Positions 1 through 9,198 are shown, counted from the first letter of the stretch. The stretch is DNA of 64,000 nt from Rhizorhapis sp. SPR117 (GCF_021742065.1 NZ_JAKKIE010000008.1:1-64000); one strand, 5' to 3'. Numbers and translations: made by a program. Notes: generated by a model from the letters alone, not told the origin.

Positions 1-20
1 CGGTCCGCTCCTTTCCTTCT
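1..20 (-). promoter_or_regulatory. Probable ribosome binding site of a gene lying off the left edge
   Basis: Read on the minus strand the first bases form a purine-rich run containing AAGGAAAGGAG, followed by about seven bases before the window ends. This is what a Shine-Dalgarno sequence just ahead of a minus-strand start codon looks like. The gene itself is outside the window, so this is an inference from a short motif only. Confidence 0.35.
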
Positions 21-71
21 TAAGCACCAACATCATAACCGATGCCGGGGAAAAGGGGCGGGCCATCCCAT

Positions 72-107
72 AAAGGCCCGCGACGCGCATTCGCGCCGCG
101 AGCCTTT
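72..107 (-). terminator. Strong hairpin terminator downstream of the TorF-like porin gene
   Basis: A 16-base left arm (72-87) and right arm (92-107) pair around a 4-base loop; on the minus strand only two positions are G-U wobbles. It lies 21 bases past the porin stop codon. On the plus strand it is followed by a longer T run (to 111), so it probably works in both directions. Confidence 0.75.
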
Positions 108-128
108 TTTTCATGATTTCTTACAAAA

Positions 129-902
129 TCAGAAGCTTGCGCCCACCGAGAAGACAAGGCCGCTATCGGAACCGATAGCATTCGCTCCCGGACTTACACT
201 GAACGGAGCATTCCTGACGTCGGTGTCGACATAGGAAACACCGAAAGTCAGCATCTTGTAGCTGGCTTCCGCGCCGACCGACCAGTCCCAATAGTTTCCG
301 CTGATCGCACCGGAGGTCGAAGCAAGGCTGCCGTCGGTATAGCCGACATGGCCCTTCAACGTGAAGGGCGTGCTGGGGATCGCCGTCTTCAGATCGGTAT
401 AGGCATAGATGTTGTCATCATTGCCCAAAGCATTCTGTCCGCCCCATGCGTAGGCCAGGCCGACTTTCGCATTGACCGGACCCAGATCACCGGAAAGCGA
501 TGCATAGGGTTCGAAATAATCAGTTGCGGCATTGCTGCTGCCTGTCTTGGGATAGAAATAATAGAGCAGACCAACATCGGCGGTGATGCCCGGCGAGACT
601 TCTCTGCTGTACCCGGCATAGAAGTCGAGCTCGGTATTGAGGCGAGCGCCGTCACTGGCGGTCAGATCGACGCTGGAACCCCATGCGCCGGCATAAAGGC
701 CGCTGCTATGAGCAACGCCGATCGTGCCCTGAATTGCGGCATCTTCACCGGTCTGCGACACACCGCGGAAACGATAGTCGGAAACGACGCTAGCGCCACC
801 GGTGATGATGATGCCATCGCTGCTGTCGCCTTGCGCGAAAGCAGGCGTTGCGGCGGCAAGGGCGATGGCAAGGCTGCCAAGGCCGATAAGGGTCTTACGC
901 AT
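129..902 (-). CDS. TorF family putative porin (outer membrane beta-barrel)
   Basis: A 257-residue exported protein. Residues 1-23 form a signal peptide (basic MRK, hydrophobic core, cut after AFA). The mature part begins with a glycine-rich strand and the segment VVSDYRFRGVSQ, typical of the TIGR02001/TorF putative porin family, and consists of alternating amphipathic strands. The last residue is phenylalanine (VGASF), the usual C-terminal signal for insertion by the BAM complex. Family members are predicted small-solute channels; the substrate cannot be read from sequence. It is a single-gene unit with its own terminator downstream and a long untranslated region upstream. Confidence 0.85.
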   Translation of the reverse strand: MRKTLIGLGSLAIALAAATPAFAQGDSSDGIIITGGASVVSDYRFRGVSQTGEDAAIQGTIGVAHSSGLYAGAWGSSVDLTASDGARLNTELDFYAGYSREVSPGITADVGLLYYFYPKTGSSNAATDYFEPYASLSGDLGPVNAKVGLAYAWGGQNALGNDDNIYAYTDLKTAIPSTPFTLKGHVGYTDGSLASTSGAISGNYWDWSVGAEASYKMLTFGVSYVDTDVRNAPFSVSPGANAIGSDSGLVFSVGASF

Positions 903-1237
903 ATATAATCCTTTTCACTTTGGTGCAGTCCACCCATTACGGGCGACAGGCCGGCCGGCCGCCATGTCATCCCATCTGGCATGGCGACCGGACGCGGCGT
1001 AGCTGCACCCGGACGCTGCGATGCACAACACTAAAAATGTAACAGAGAACGAATATTGCCGAGGTTGTTGCGAAGATACAACATCATGAAAAGGCGAGAT
1101 ATTATTAACATGAATCAGCGATGAACAAGTCGTTCAGAAAGAGCTGTTTCAGTCAATTTGCCTTGATTTTGTTGCATTGCATATTCAGCTATAGTTCAGA
1201 TCTGATATTTTTCAGATCGACTATAAATGCTGCTGCG
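903..1237. other. Intergenic region between mscS-like and porin genes
   Basis: A 335-base gap that must contain the porin promoter and leader (minus strand) and the end of the mscS transcript. The part nearest mscS is clearly AT-rich and holds one dyad (listed separately). I see no convincing small gene: the plus-strand reading frame that crosses the gap runs into antisense of mscS and has no recognisable protein features. Confidence 0.5.
1190..1225 (-). terminator. Imperfect inverted repeat just downstream of mscS
   Basis: Outer arms TATAGT/ACTATA (1190-1195, 1220-1225) and inner arms GATCTG/CAGATC (1199-1204, 1213-1218) form a nested dyad starting 12 bases past the mscS stop. There is no clear T run after it on the minus strand, so it may be a weak or factor-assisted terminator, or an operator for the porin promoter further on. 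Confidence 0.4.
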
Positions 1238-2548
1238 TCATGCTGGCTTGTCCTGCATATCGGTCCTGCGTTCTATCACGATATTATCGGGCATGCTGCG
1301 AACATGGATGTCGCGTTGCGGGAAGGGGATTTCGACCCCGTGTTCCTGAAACAGCCCCCACAAGCGGGTGAGCACATCCGATGTAATTCCCCCAATCCCG
1401 CTTTCGGGATCGCTGATCCAAACCAGAACCTCGTGATCGACGCTGCTATCACCAAAACCGCTCAACCAGACGTTGGGCTTGGGTGAACGCAACACGCGGG
1501 GGGAATCGGATGCTGCTTGCAACATCAGTTTCTGCGCCAGCTTGATGTCGCTGCTATAAGAAACGCCGACTGGAATACGCACACGCACATTGCGGTCGGA
1601 ATAGGACCAGTTCTCCACTTCCTGCGTCATCAGGTTTTCGTTTGGAATCAAATGTTCCTTGCCATCACGTGTTATGATGGAGACTGCGCGTACGCCGATC
1701 TTGTTGACCATGCCGATGCTATCGCCCACGACGATGACATCGCCCGGCTTGATCGACCGATCCATGAGCAGGATGATCCCGGCAATCAGATTGCCAAAGG
1801 TTTTTTGCAGACCAAAACCAACCGCCAGCCCGAATGCGCCTGAAAAAACAGCAAAGGCCGTAAGATCAATACCCGCAATGTCGATGCCGACAAAGAACGC
1901 GATAACAATGATCGTGATTCCCGCCAGCTTCTGCCCCAACAGCTTTTGCGTGGCGTCCAGGTCCTTCATCCGCGAAATACCGTGTTCGATGATTCGGTTG
2001 GCCAATCGCACGCCCGCGAACAGCGCCACCGCCGTCACCGTCAAAGTCAGCAGACTGAGCAGCGAAAAACGGCGTGTGCCTGCATCAAAACCAATACGTT
2101 CAAGTGCATCAGTCAGCGGGAAGAAGCCGCCGACCTTGTTTGAAATGATGGCGATCGCCACGATCAGCGTAACAGGGATGCTGACCCAGCCTGGCATGTG
2201 CAAACCGCGCAATACATGAAGCACCAGCATTGCCGTCGTTATCGCCAGTATGATCCCCAATAGCAGCGCCGCGTGATTTCCCCACGGCCATATGTTCGCG
2301 GTGAGCGCCAGGAAAAAGGAGGCACAGCCATAACGAAGGATGGGCCCTATCCGATTACCCAGGCCCTCCCCATGCGTTCCCGCCTTGTCCAGCCACAGCT
2401 GATACAAGCGCGGACGAGCCCAGCGCGCCAGAAACCAGGAAAGAAGGAGTATAAGGAGAGCGATACCCGCACTTGTGCCTACTTCAATCGCGTCCCATCC
2501 TGTCGGCAGGTCTATGCCCCAGCCGGCGAAGAGGGGCCTGAGTGACAT
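1238..2548 (-). CDS. Small-conductance mechanosensitive channel family protein (MscS)
   Basis: About 436 residues. Several hydrophobic helices fill the N-terminal half (about 28-45, 75-115, 125-145, 165-185 and 210-228). These are followed by the Gly/Ala-rich pore helix (about 229-259) and the MscS beta domain with KPGDVI, RDGKEHLIPN and a V-x-NWS segment (about 267-315), then an alpha/beta C-terminal domain. The family opens under membrane tension and releases solutes during osmotic downshock. The start is the ATG that overlaps the metC stop as TGATG, with GGGA nine bases upstream; an ATG three codons earlier is possible. It is probably translationally coupled to metC. Confidence 0.9.
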   Translation of the reverse strand: MSLRPLFAGWGIDLPTGWDAIEVGTSAGIALLILLLSWFLARWARPRLYQLWLDKAGTHGEGLGNRIGPILRYGCASFFLALTANIWPWGNHAALLLGIILAITTAMLVLHVLRGLHMPGWVSIPVTLIVAIAIISNKVGGFFPLTDALERIGFDAGTRRFSLLSLLTLTVTAVALFAGVRLANRIIEHGISRMKDLDATQKLLGQKLAGITIIVIAFFVGIDIAGIDLTAFAVFSGAFGLAVGFGLQKTFGNLIAGIILLMDRSIKPGDVIVVGDSIGMVNKIGVRAVSIITRDGKEHLIPNENLMTQEVENWSYSDRNVRVRIPVGVSYSSDIKLAQKLMLQAASDSPRVLRSPKPNVWLSGFGDSSVDHEVLVWISDPESGIGGITSDVLTRLWGLFQEHGVEIPFPQRDIHVRSMPDNIVIERRTDMQDKPA

Positions 2549-3774
2549 CAGCGGCATTCCCGGAAACGTTCCAGCCCAGCCGCAAGATCAGCGATCAGAT
2601 CTGCGGGGTCTTCCAGCCCGATATGCAGTCGTACGAGCGGACCTTCCGCCTGCCACTGCGTCGCTGCGCGATAATTTTGGGGATCCGATGGCACGGCCAG
2701 ACTTTCATAGCCGCCCCAGCTATAGCCAATTCCGAAATGCTGGAGCCCATCGATCATCGCCACCCGAGCCGCATCGTCACCGCCATTCAGGACGATGGAA
2801 AAAAGCCCGCTTGCCCCCGTAAAATCGCGCTTCCATATAGCATGTCCCGGACTATCGGGAAGAGCGGGGTGCAGCACGCGCGCAACCTCCCGCTGGTCCT
2901 GCAACCACCGGGCAACTGCAAGCCCCCCCGCCTGATGCTGGGCAAGGCGTACCGACAAGGTGCGCAACCCCCGGCTGGCAAGGTAACAATCATCGGGACT
3001 TGCCGTCTGGCCGAATGCATAGGCTGTCTTGCGAATTTTCTGCCACAGGGCGGGAACGGCCGTAACCGATCCCAACATCAGATCACTATGTCCCGCTATA
3101 TATTTGGTGCAGGCGAGGATGGATATATCGACGCCATGGCCCATTGCCCGGAAATAGAGCGGCGTTGCCCAAGTATTGTCGATCAGGGTAACAAGCCCCC
3201 GCGCCTTTGCCACTGCAACGATAGCGGGTACGTCCTGGACCTCGAACGTCAGGCTGCCGGGGCTTTCCATGAAAATGGCGCGGGTCCGCTCTGTGACCAG
3301 TCCGGCAATCGCGTCGCCCATCAATGGATCATAATAGACAGTGGCAATGCCCATCGGCCGCAGAATGTTGTCGCAAAAGGCGCGGGTCGGATCATAGGCA
3401 CTGTCGACCATCAGCAACTCATCGCCCGGCGACAATACCGCCAGCAGTGCGCAAGCGATGGCAGCGACACCGGAGGGATAGAGCATCGTCCCTTCCGCGC
3501 CGGGTTCCAATTCCGTCAGTGCGTCAGCCAAAGACCAGGTCGTCGGCGTTCCCCGCCGCCCATAAAACAGTCTTTCATGGGTGTCATGCACCCGCGCCCG
3601 CATGTCCGCGACGCTGTCATATAATATGGTGGATGCGCGCCATACCGGCGGATTTACGATTGCGCCTGTGCCCGAAGGGTCCTTCGTCCATTCCGGTCGC
3701 CGTCCCGCTTCCACCAGCCGGGTCGCATCGCCGGTCTCGCCTCGCTTCTTTTTGTCTTTACCTAGACTACGCAC
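2548..3774 (-). CDS. metC: Cystathionine beta-lyase
   Basis: A PLP-dependent Cys/Met metabolism enzyme of about 408 residues, cleaving cystathionine to homocysteine, pyruvate and ammonia in methionine synthesis. Visible motifs: YGRRGTPTTWSL (phosphate-binding Tyr/Arg from the partner subunit), LYPSGVAA, LIDNTWATP with the pyridine-binding Asp, and ACTKYIAGHSDLM with the Schiff-base lysine near residue 224. The GTG at 3774 is chosen because frame-matched ATG lies well inside sseA. The chosen start overlaps the end of sseA by 13 bases, implying co-transcription of sseA, metC and mscS. Cystathionine gamma-lyase activity cannot be excluded from sequence. Confidence 0.88.
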   Translation of the reverse strand: MRSLGKDKKKRGETGDATRLVEAGRRPEWTKDPSGTGAIVNPPVWRASTILYDSVADMRARVHDTHERLFYGRRGTPTTWSLADALTELEPGAEGTMLYPSGVAAIACALLAVLSPGDELLMVDSAYDPTRAFCDNILRPMGIATVYYDPLMGDAIAGLVTERTRAIFMESPGSLTFEVQDVPAIVAVAKARGLVTLIDNTWATPLYFRAMGHGVDISILACTKYIAGHSDLMLGSVTAVPALWQKIRKTAYAFGQTASPDDCYLASRGLRTLSVRLAQHQAGGLAVARWLQDQREVARVLHPALPDSPGHAIWKRDFTGASGLFSIVLNGGDDAARVAMIDGLQHFGIGYSWGGYESLAVPSDPQNYRAATQWQAEGPLVRLHIGLEDPADLIADLAAGLERFRECR

Positions 3775-4613
3775 GCTGCTCCGGTCGCTTTTTCGGTGGC
3801 AGGATCGGCGCCCCATTCTGCCCAGCTTCCATCATACAGGGCAATATCCTTTTTGCCCAGCAAGCGGGCGCCAAAGGCAATGACCGATGCAGTCATTCCC
3901 GATCCACATGTGGTAACCATGGGCTTTGTCATGTCAACGCCAGCCGCATCGAAGACCGCCTTCAGCGCCGCACCCGTCTTGTACGTGCCATCCGCATTGA
4001 ATAACTCACCGTAAGGCAAGTTCTTCGAACCGGGAATGTGCCCCGGCGCCATGCCGGGCCGCGGGTCGCGTTCCATGCCGGTAAAGCGGGCGGCGGAACG
4101 GGCATCGACGACTTCCTCGGCGGCGTTGGCAATATTGGCAGCCACGTCAGTTTTCGTTCGGACGGCCTTGTCATCTTTCCAGACCGTAAAATGACGGTGG
4201 CGCAATGCCTCCTTGCCCTGCGTCAGGGGACGCCCCTCCGCCTTCCATTTGGCAAGCCCGCCATCCAGAATTGCCACATCATAGGCACCAAACATGGTCA
4301 GCATGAACCATGCACGCGCTGCGCTTTTGATCGGGCTCTCGTCATAAAGGACGATGCGGCTACCATCGCCAAGCCCAAGCGATTGCATGCGACTTGCAAA
4401 CTTTTCCGGCGGCGGGAGCGTATTATCGACAGGACTATTGCTATCGACCAGATTAGCCAGATCCATGAAGACAGCGCCTGGAATATGGCCTGCCTCATAT
4501 TCAGCCAGCGCCGTGCGCGGATCATCCGGCATATATTGCGTGGCATCCACGACGCGCAGATCCGACGCCCCCAGTTCATTGGCAAGCCATTCGGTCGAAA
4601 CAAGCATGTCCAT
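3762..4613 (-). CDS. sseA: 3-mercaptopyruvate sulfurtransferase
   Basis: A 283-residue two-domain rhodanese. The N-terminal inactive domain has the hallmark DLRVVDA and GHIPGA motifs. The C-terminal domain carries the active-site loop TTCGSGMTA with the catalytic cysteine near residue 236; CGSG(V/M)TA is the mercaptopyruvate type rather than the thiosulfate CRKG(V/I)T type. It transfers sulfur from 3-mercaptopyruvate to thiol acceptors or cyanide. I chose the ATG at 4613 (MDMLVSTEWL) over one six codons upstream because family members begin here. Its 3' end overlaps metC, so the operon is sulfur-amino-acid related. Confidence 0.9.
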   Translation of the reverse strand: MDMLVSTEWLANELGASDLRVVDATQYMPDDPRTALAEYEAGHIPGAVFMDLANLVDSNSPVDNTLPPPEKFASRMQSLGLGDGSRIVLYDESPIKSAARAWFMLTMFGAYDVAILDGGLAKWKAEGRPLTQGKEALRHRHFTVWKDDKAVRTKTDVAANIANAAEEVVDARSAARFTGMERDPRPGMAPGHIPGSKNLPYGELFNADGTYKTGAALKAVFDAAGVDMTKPMVTTCGSGMTASVIAFGARLLGKKDIALYDGSWAEWGADPATEKATGAACVV

Positions 4614-4818
4614 CAAAACTCTCCCTGGCAAAAGCGGTTTCCAGATTGGACCTGGGGAGAAAAAGGCAGCCTCTACCGGGCTTTCAACTTTTTCTCCGAA
4701 ACATCGCCAGAATGCAAGCGATTAGTAAAATCTCCACTATTCTTGTGGCCGCCTGTTCAAATATGGGTCCTGCGCTTATAGTACGCCCCGCTTGACCCCT
4801 TGCACAAAGAATCCTTGG

Positions 4819-5265
4819 ATGAACCCAAAATATCTCGGCCAGAACAGCGTGCTTCCAGACTCCCCGCAAGCGGCGGTATTGGACTATGTTCCCAATCCAC
4901 GTCCGGGCAGGCCGTATCTGGTTCGTTTTACAGCGCCTGAATTCACGTCGCTTTGCCCTGTCACCGGCCAACCCGATTTCGCCCATCTGGTTATTGACTA
5001 TGCGCCGGGGGAAACCATTGTCGAATCGAAATCGCTGAAACTGTTTTTAGGCTCATTTCGCAATCATGCCGCCTTTCACGAGGATTGCACCGTTGGCATA
5101 GGAGAGCGGCTGTTTTCCGAAATGCGGCCAGTCTGGCTGCGCATCGGCGGGTACTGGTATCCCCGCGGCGGCATTCCCATCGATGTCTTCTGGCAATCGG
5201 CAGAGCCCCCAGCAGGCATGTGGCTACCACTACAGGATGTGCCCGGTTATCGTGGCAGGGGCTGA
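4819..5265 (+). CDS. queF: NADPH-dependent 7-cyano-7-deazaguanine reductase (short, unimodular QueF)
   Basis: A 148-residue enzyme of the tunnelling fold that reduces preQ0 to preQ1 in queuosine biosynthesis. The nucleophilic cysteine lies in [13 protein letters not shown] (about Cys46), with the catalytic Asp of PDFA a few residues on. ESKSLKLF is the NADPH/substrate motif. Family members usually start MxxPKYLGQ, which fixes the start at 4819 rather than the upstream TTG at 4792. It is transcribed divergently from sseA, with about 205 bases between the starts. I see no preQ1 riboswitch-like structure ahead of it. GluQRS, which acts on Q-modified tRNA-Asp, is encoded at 60.4 kb in the same window. 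Confidence 0.93.
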   Translation: MNPKYLGQNSVLPDSPQAAVLDYVPNPRPGRPYLVRFTAPEFTSLCPVTGQPDFAHLVIDYAPGETIVESKSLKLFLGSFRNHAAFHEDCTVGIGERLFSEMRPVWLRIGGYWYPRGGIPIDVFWQSAEPPAGMWLPLQDVPGYRGRG

Positions 5266-5448
5266 TTTCGAAGTATGATATTTTATCATCGCGTAATCCG
5301 TTCACCACAACCAACCGCGATTTTGCCACCGCTCGAAGTTTTATCTTGCTGCGCCGCACAAAAAGCGCAACGCTTCGCATCTTGAGTCGTTTGAAAGGGT
5401 CTGGATTAGAGCAAGAGGTTTTACCGTGCGCACGCAAAAGGGGTTGGC

Positions 5449-7728
5449 ATGAACAATGAAGCCTCAGGACAAAAAGCCCAGATAAAACTTCCGGGACATA
5501 TTGCCGTAATCGGCAACAGCGTGCCGCGCCGATGCGGCATTGCAACCTTTACCACAGACACGGTCGAAGCGATGCGAGCGCGCTTTCCCGATATGCGGAT
5601 CGACTTGTACGCAATGGATGAGGGGCATGACGGCCTTGTATATCCTTCCGGGGTTACGACCGTTGCTCAACATGATCCGGCCAGTTACCTTGCTGCGGCG
5701 CGCGCAATCGAAGCCAGCGGAACGAGCGCGATCTGGCTTCAACACGAATATGGAATCTTCGGTGGCCCTGCGGGTGAAATGCTGCTGAACCTGCTGCGTC
5801 GCACGGACATTCCGATGCTCACCACGCTGCATACGATATTGGAGCGGCCGAATCCCGACGAACGTCGCGTACTCGAAGCAGTCATCCGGCGCTCCGCACG
5901 CCTTATCGTCATGTCCGACATGGGGCGGGAAATTCTGACCCGGGTGCATGGTGTTCCGGACCGGATGATAAAAGTCATTCCCCATGGCGTACCTGACCGG
6001 ACCTATGTCGATCCAGACAGCGTCAAGGCGCTTTTCGGCTTCGCGGAACGCAAAATATTGCTGACATTTGGCCTGATTGCGCCCGACAAAGGTATCGATC
6101 ACATGATCCGGGCTATGCCCTCGATTGTGGCTGAACATCCCGACGCCCTCTATGTTGTTTTGGGTGCTACCCATCCGAACATCATCCGACAGGAAGGCGA
6201 GACGCTGCGTAAATTCCTTCACGCCCTGGTGCACGACCTTGGCCTGATGGATCATGTTCGTTTCATCGACACCTACGTCGACCATGATGCGTTACTGGAT
6301 TATCTGCAAGCAGCCGATATCTATGTAACGCCCTACAATAACCCCGCGCAGATCACGTCGGGAACGCTGTCATATTCAATCGCGCTGGGCAAACCGGTCG
6401 TATCAACCCCCTATATCCATGCTACGGAGATATTGGCCGATAGCCACGGCGTTCTAGTGGGTTTCGGTGACAGTGAGGCCATGGCCAACGCAGTCAATGC
6501 ACTACTGGCCGATAATCCTGCGCGGGCCGCATTGGCCGAGCGAGCCTATGCCCGCGGACGGACCATGATCTGGTCGAAGATGGCGGAAACGGCGGCGGCT
6601 TTGCTAGGCGAAGTGGAAATGACACGACCCGTGCGCATTCCTGCCGCACCGCGGCTCGAATATTTGGAGCCCGATCTGGCGGCGGTCATCCGCATGACAG
6701 ATGCCACAGGGATGTTACAACACAGTATCTATTCAGTCCCCAATCGAGAACATGGTTATTGTCTGGATGACAACGCCCGAGCACTGATTCTCATGAGTCA
6801 GATGCCAGGCATGAGCGAAGGTGAGCGCGATGCGCTGACCAGTATCTATGCATCCTTTATCCAGCACGCCTGGAACCCGGAGCGCGGGCGATTCCGGAAT
6901 TTCATGCGCTTTGACAGGAGCTGGGTCGAAGAGGAGGGCTCGGAGGACAGCTTTGGCCGGGCGATATGGTCCATCGGAGTTACCGCGCGCGATGCGAGCG
7001 CTGGCAAGCATTGCGATTGGGCGGCAACCCTTTTCGATCAGGTGGCAGGGCATTCGCACGAACTGGGCTCGCCGCGGGCGCAAGCTTTTGCGATGCTGGG
7101 CGCGGCGGCAATGCAGGATGCACATCCCGGCCATGGCCTTTCAAAACGCCTGCTTGAACAATTTGGTGAACAGCTTCTTTCGCTACTGCACGTTTCACGG
7201 CGTCCCGATTGGGCCTGGTTCGAAGCGGTACTTGCTTATGACAATGCGCGATTATCCGAAACCTTACTACGTGCCGGGAAATCACTGGGTCGGGCAGACT
7301 TTATGGATTGCGGCCTTGCGACACTGGAATGGATCGTCGAACAGCAGACCGCGCCGGAAGGGCATTTCCGCGCCATCGGCACAGACAGTTTCGGTCGCGA
7401 ATATCTCCCGCCCCTTCCGTTCGATCAACAGCCGCTGGAGGCCCATGCTACAATAGACGCCTGCGCAGCCGCATTCATGGTCACCGGCAACCGCCGCTGG
7501 CGCCATGAGGCGGAAAAGGCGTACTACTGGTTTCTAGGACGCAACGACCTGGACCTTCCCCTTAACAGCAGAGAGGACGGCGGTTGTTTTGACGGGCTGA
7601 TGCCAACGGGGGTTAATCGTAACCAGGGCGCAGAATCGATCCTCGCACTGCAATTGGCGTCTTGTGCAATTTTGCGGCTTTCCCAAAGCAGCGTGGACGT
7701 GCCACATAGTTCGAGTGCCGCGGCCTGA
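5449..7728 (+). CDS. Family 4 glycosyltransferase fused to a C-terminal alpha-helical domain
   Basis: A 759-residue cytoplasmic protein. Residues 15-385 are a GT-B glycosyltransferase: GNSVPRRCGIATFT at the N-terminus, LTFGLIAPDKGIDHMI at the start of the sugar-nucleotide domain, and a donor-binding stretch around VTPYNNPAQITSGTLSYSIALG (about 295-315, quoted in part). Residues 400-745 are a separate helical repeat domain with GYCLDDNARALI and paired Trp/Arg-rich helices, resembling an (alpha/alpha)6 toroid as found in glycan-processing enzymes. It lies 18 bases ahead of a GH130-type gene. I infer synthesis or remodelling of a mannose-type glycan; the substrate is not determined by sequence. 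AAAAGGGG precedes the ATG as the ribosome site. Confidence 0.82.
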   Translation: MNNEASGQKAQIKLPGHIAVIGNSVPRRCGIATFTTDTVEAMRARFPDMRIDLYAMDEGHDGLVYPSGVTTVAQHDPASYLAAARAIEASGTSAIWLQHEYGIFGGPAGEMLLNLLRRTDIPMLTTLHTILERPNPDERRVLEAVIRRSARLIVMSDMGREILTRVHGVPDRMIKVIPHGVPDRTYVDPDSVKALFGFAERKILLTFGLIAPDKGIDHMIRAMPSIVAEHPDALYVVLGATHPNIIRQEGETLRKFLHALVHDLGLMDHVRFIDTYVDHDALLDYLQAADIYVTPYNNPAQITSGTLSYSIALGKPVVSTPYIHATEILADSHGVLVGFGDSEAMANAVNALLADNPARAALAERAYARGRTMIWSKMAETAAALLGEVEMTRPVRIPAAPRLEYLEPDLAAVIRMTDATGMLQHSIYSVPNREHGYCLDDNARALILMSQMPGMSEGERDALTSIYASFIQHAWNPERGRFRNFMRFDRSWVEEEGSEDSFGRAIWSIGVTARDASAGKHCDWAATLFDQVAGHSHELGSPRAQAFAMLGAAAMQDAHPGHGLSKRLLEQFGEQLLSLLHVSRRPDWAWFEAVLAYDNARLSETLLRAGKSLGRADFMDCGLATLEWIVEQQTAPEGHFRAIGTDSFGREYLPPLPFDQQPLEAHATIDACAAAFMVTGNRRWRHEAEKAYYWFLGRNDLDLPLNSREDGGCFDGLMPTGVNRNQGAESILALQLASCAILRLSQSSVDVPHSSSAAA

Positions 7729-7746
7729 AAACAAAGTTGTGGCACG

Positions 7747-9054
7747 ATGTTCAAACGTCGGGGGTGCGCCGTGCTGAGTGTCCATAACCATCGTCTTCGC
7801 CTCTATGCCGATCCGTCGCGCGTCGTGGTGCGACCCTTTCACTTGGCTTGGCAGGCGAAAGGGCCCATTGCCAGCCGTTCGGAACGGCTTGTCGATGCGG
7901 TGCTGAAAATGGATGAGCATATCGCGCGCGCTCAACTTGCAGCGGTGTTCAAAGATTTCGAGAAGCGCCATTGGCAAACCCGTCGTGTTTTCATGACCCG
8001 CTACGAGGAAATCGAAGCGCAACTCGATCTGGACAGCAGCAACATAAGCGATGACAAAAGACAGCTCATCGGGGCCTATTTCTGCCATGAATACAGCTAT
8101 GCCGCCGCCGCATTGATGAACCCCAGCGTGGTGCCCCATCATGACCAAAGCGGCATCTCCGACGGGTCACGGCGCGTTATCATGTCACTGCGCGCAGTGG
8201 GTGAAGGCCATATCAGTTCAGTCGCTTTCCGGGAAGGCATCATCACCGAAGACGGCGATTTCAGTCTTGCGCCCGAACCGCCCTTTGCAACGGCTACAGA
8301 CGCGCATCGGAGCGAGGATATCCAGCTTGAAGGTCCCGTCACCGTATTTCGCCACCGAGACGCCACTCTGTCTGGGACGGTCATTTTTCCGATCACCCCG
8401 GCGCAGGCAAACGGCCTGGAGGATCTGCGTCTGGTTCAATTCACACACGACGATGGCTCGATCGAATGGATGGGCACCTATACCGCATATAGCGGACGCG
8501 AGATTCAATCTGAATTGCTGCGCACCTGCGATTTCCGCAGTTTCGATCTTGTTCCACTGACCGGGTCGGCGGCGCGCAATAAAGGAATGGCTCTGTTTCC
8601 CCGCACCATAGATGGCCAATATATGATGATTGGCAGACAGGATGGACAGAATCTCTTTCTATTGAAATCGGATAGCCTCGGCCATTGGGACGATGGCGAG
8701 AAACTGTTGGAGCCCGTCTATCCTTGGGAATTGGTACAGATCGGCAATTGCGGTTCGCCTATCGAGCTGGACGAGGGCTGGCTATTGCTGACACACGGTG
8801 TCGGCGCGATGCGCAAATATTCTATCGGTGCCATATTGCTGGATAAAACCGACCCCTCGAAAGTCCTCGCCCGCACACGCGAACCTGTTCTGACAGCTGC
8901 TGATGAGGATCGTGAGGGTTATGTGCCCAATGTCGTCTATACATGTGGCGCCATGAAGCATGGAAAGCATATCTTCATGCCATATGGCGTAGCCGACAGC
9001 TCAGTCGCATTTGCCTTTGTCCCGATCAGCAAGATGCTTTCGCTGATGGATTAA
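7747..9054 (+). CDS. GH130-type glycosidase / beta-mannoside phosphorylase-like protein
   Basis: A 435-residue five-bladed beta-propeller-like protein. Recognisable GH130 motifs are NPSVVPH (about 125-131), SLRAVGEGHISS, ANGLEDLRLVQF with the conserved Glu-Asp (225-226; family EDPR), and the glycine-rich GSPIELDEGWLLLTHGVG (about 336-353). GH130 enzymes phosphorolyse or hydrolyse beta-mannosides. The first 100 residues are an extra helical section not found in the shortest family members. Pairing with the upstream GT4 gene suggests a joint pathway for making and turning over a beta-mannose glycan. Whether it is a phosphorylase or a hydrolase cannot be decided here. Confidence 0.8.
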   Translation: MFKRRGCAVLSVHNHRLRLYADPSRVVVRPFHLAWQAKGPIASRSERLVDAVLKMDEHIARAQLAAVFKDFEKRHWQTRRVFMTRYEEIEAQLDLDSSNISDDKRQLIGAYFCHEYSYAAAALMNPSVVPHHDQSGISDGSRRVIMSLRAVGEGHISSVAFREGIITEDGDFSLAPEPPFATATDAHRSEDIQLEGPVTVFRHRDATLSGTVIFPITPAQANGLEDLRLVQFTHDDGSIEWMGTYTAYSGREIQSELLRTCDFRSFDLVPLTGSAARNKGMALFPRTIDGQYMMIGRQDGQNLFLLKSDSLGHWDDGEKLLEPVYPWELVQIGNCGSPIELDEGWLLLTHGVGAMRKYSIGAILLDKTDPSKVLARTREPVLTAADEDREGYVPNVVYTCGAMKHGKHIFMPYGVADSSVAFAFVPISKMLSLMD

Positions 9055-9110
9055 GCGTTTGCAAAGCCAGTAGTCATACACATATGCGCCGGCCGGGACG
9101 CAACGACATA

Positions 9111-9129
9111 CCGCATTTCTTAAATGCGG
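9111..9129. repeat. Perfect inverted repeat between the GH130 and aminopeptidase genes
   Basis: CCGCATTT and AAATGCGG pair perfectly around a 3-base loop (CTT). It lies 57 bases past the GH130 stop and 2 bases ahead of a good -35 element. No T run follows, so an operator for the downstream promoter is as likely as a terminator for the upstream unit. Confidence 0.5.
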
Positions 9130-9131
9130 GA

Positions 9132-9161
9132 TTGACATGCATCATCCGCGACTCGAATAAT
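9132..9161 (+). promoter_or_regulatory. Candidate sigma-70 promoter for the M1 aminopeptidase gene
   Basis: TTGACA (9132-9137) matches the -35 consensus exactly; AATAAT (9156-9161) matches the -10 at five of six bases; the spacer is 18 bases. The likely start codon is about 37 bases downstream of the -10. Confidence 0.5.
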
Positions 9162-9198
9162 CGTGGTATATCAATGTCATTCCCCCGGAGATTTGCCC

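Noticed and set aside
348..908. Open frame of 186 codons antisense to the porin gene
   Set aside because: It lies wholly on the opposite strand of a clear TorF-type gene with signal peptide and has no protein-like features.
1121..1486. Plus-strand frame of 121 codons in the mscS-porin gap
   Set aside because: Most of it is antisense to mscS; the free part is AT-rich leader sequence with no family motif or ribosome site.
5266..5448. Possible riboswitch or small RNA ahead of the GT4 gene
   Set aside because: Only a short AT hairpin (about 5274-5288) is visible; no conserved riboswitch core.
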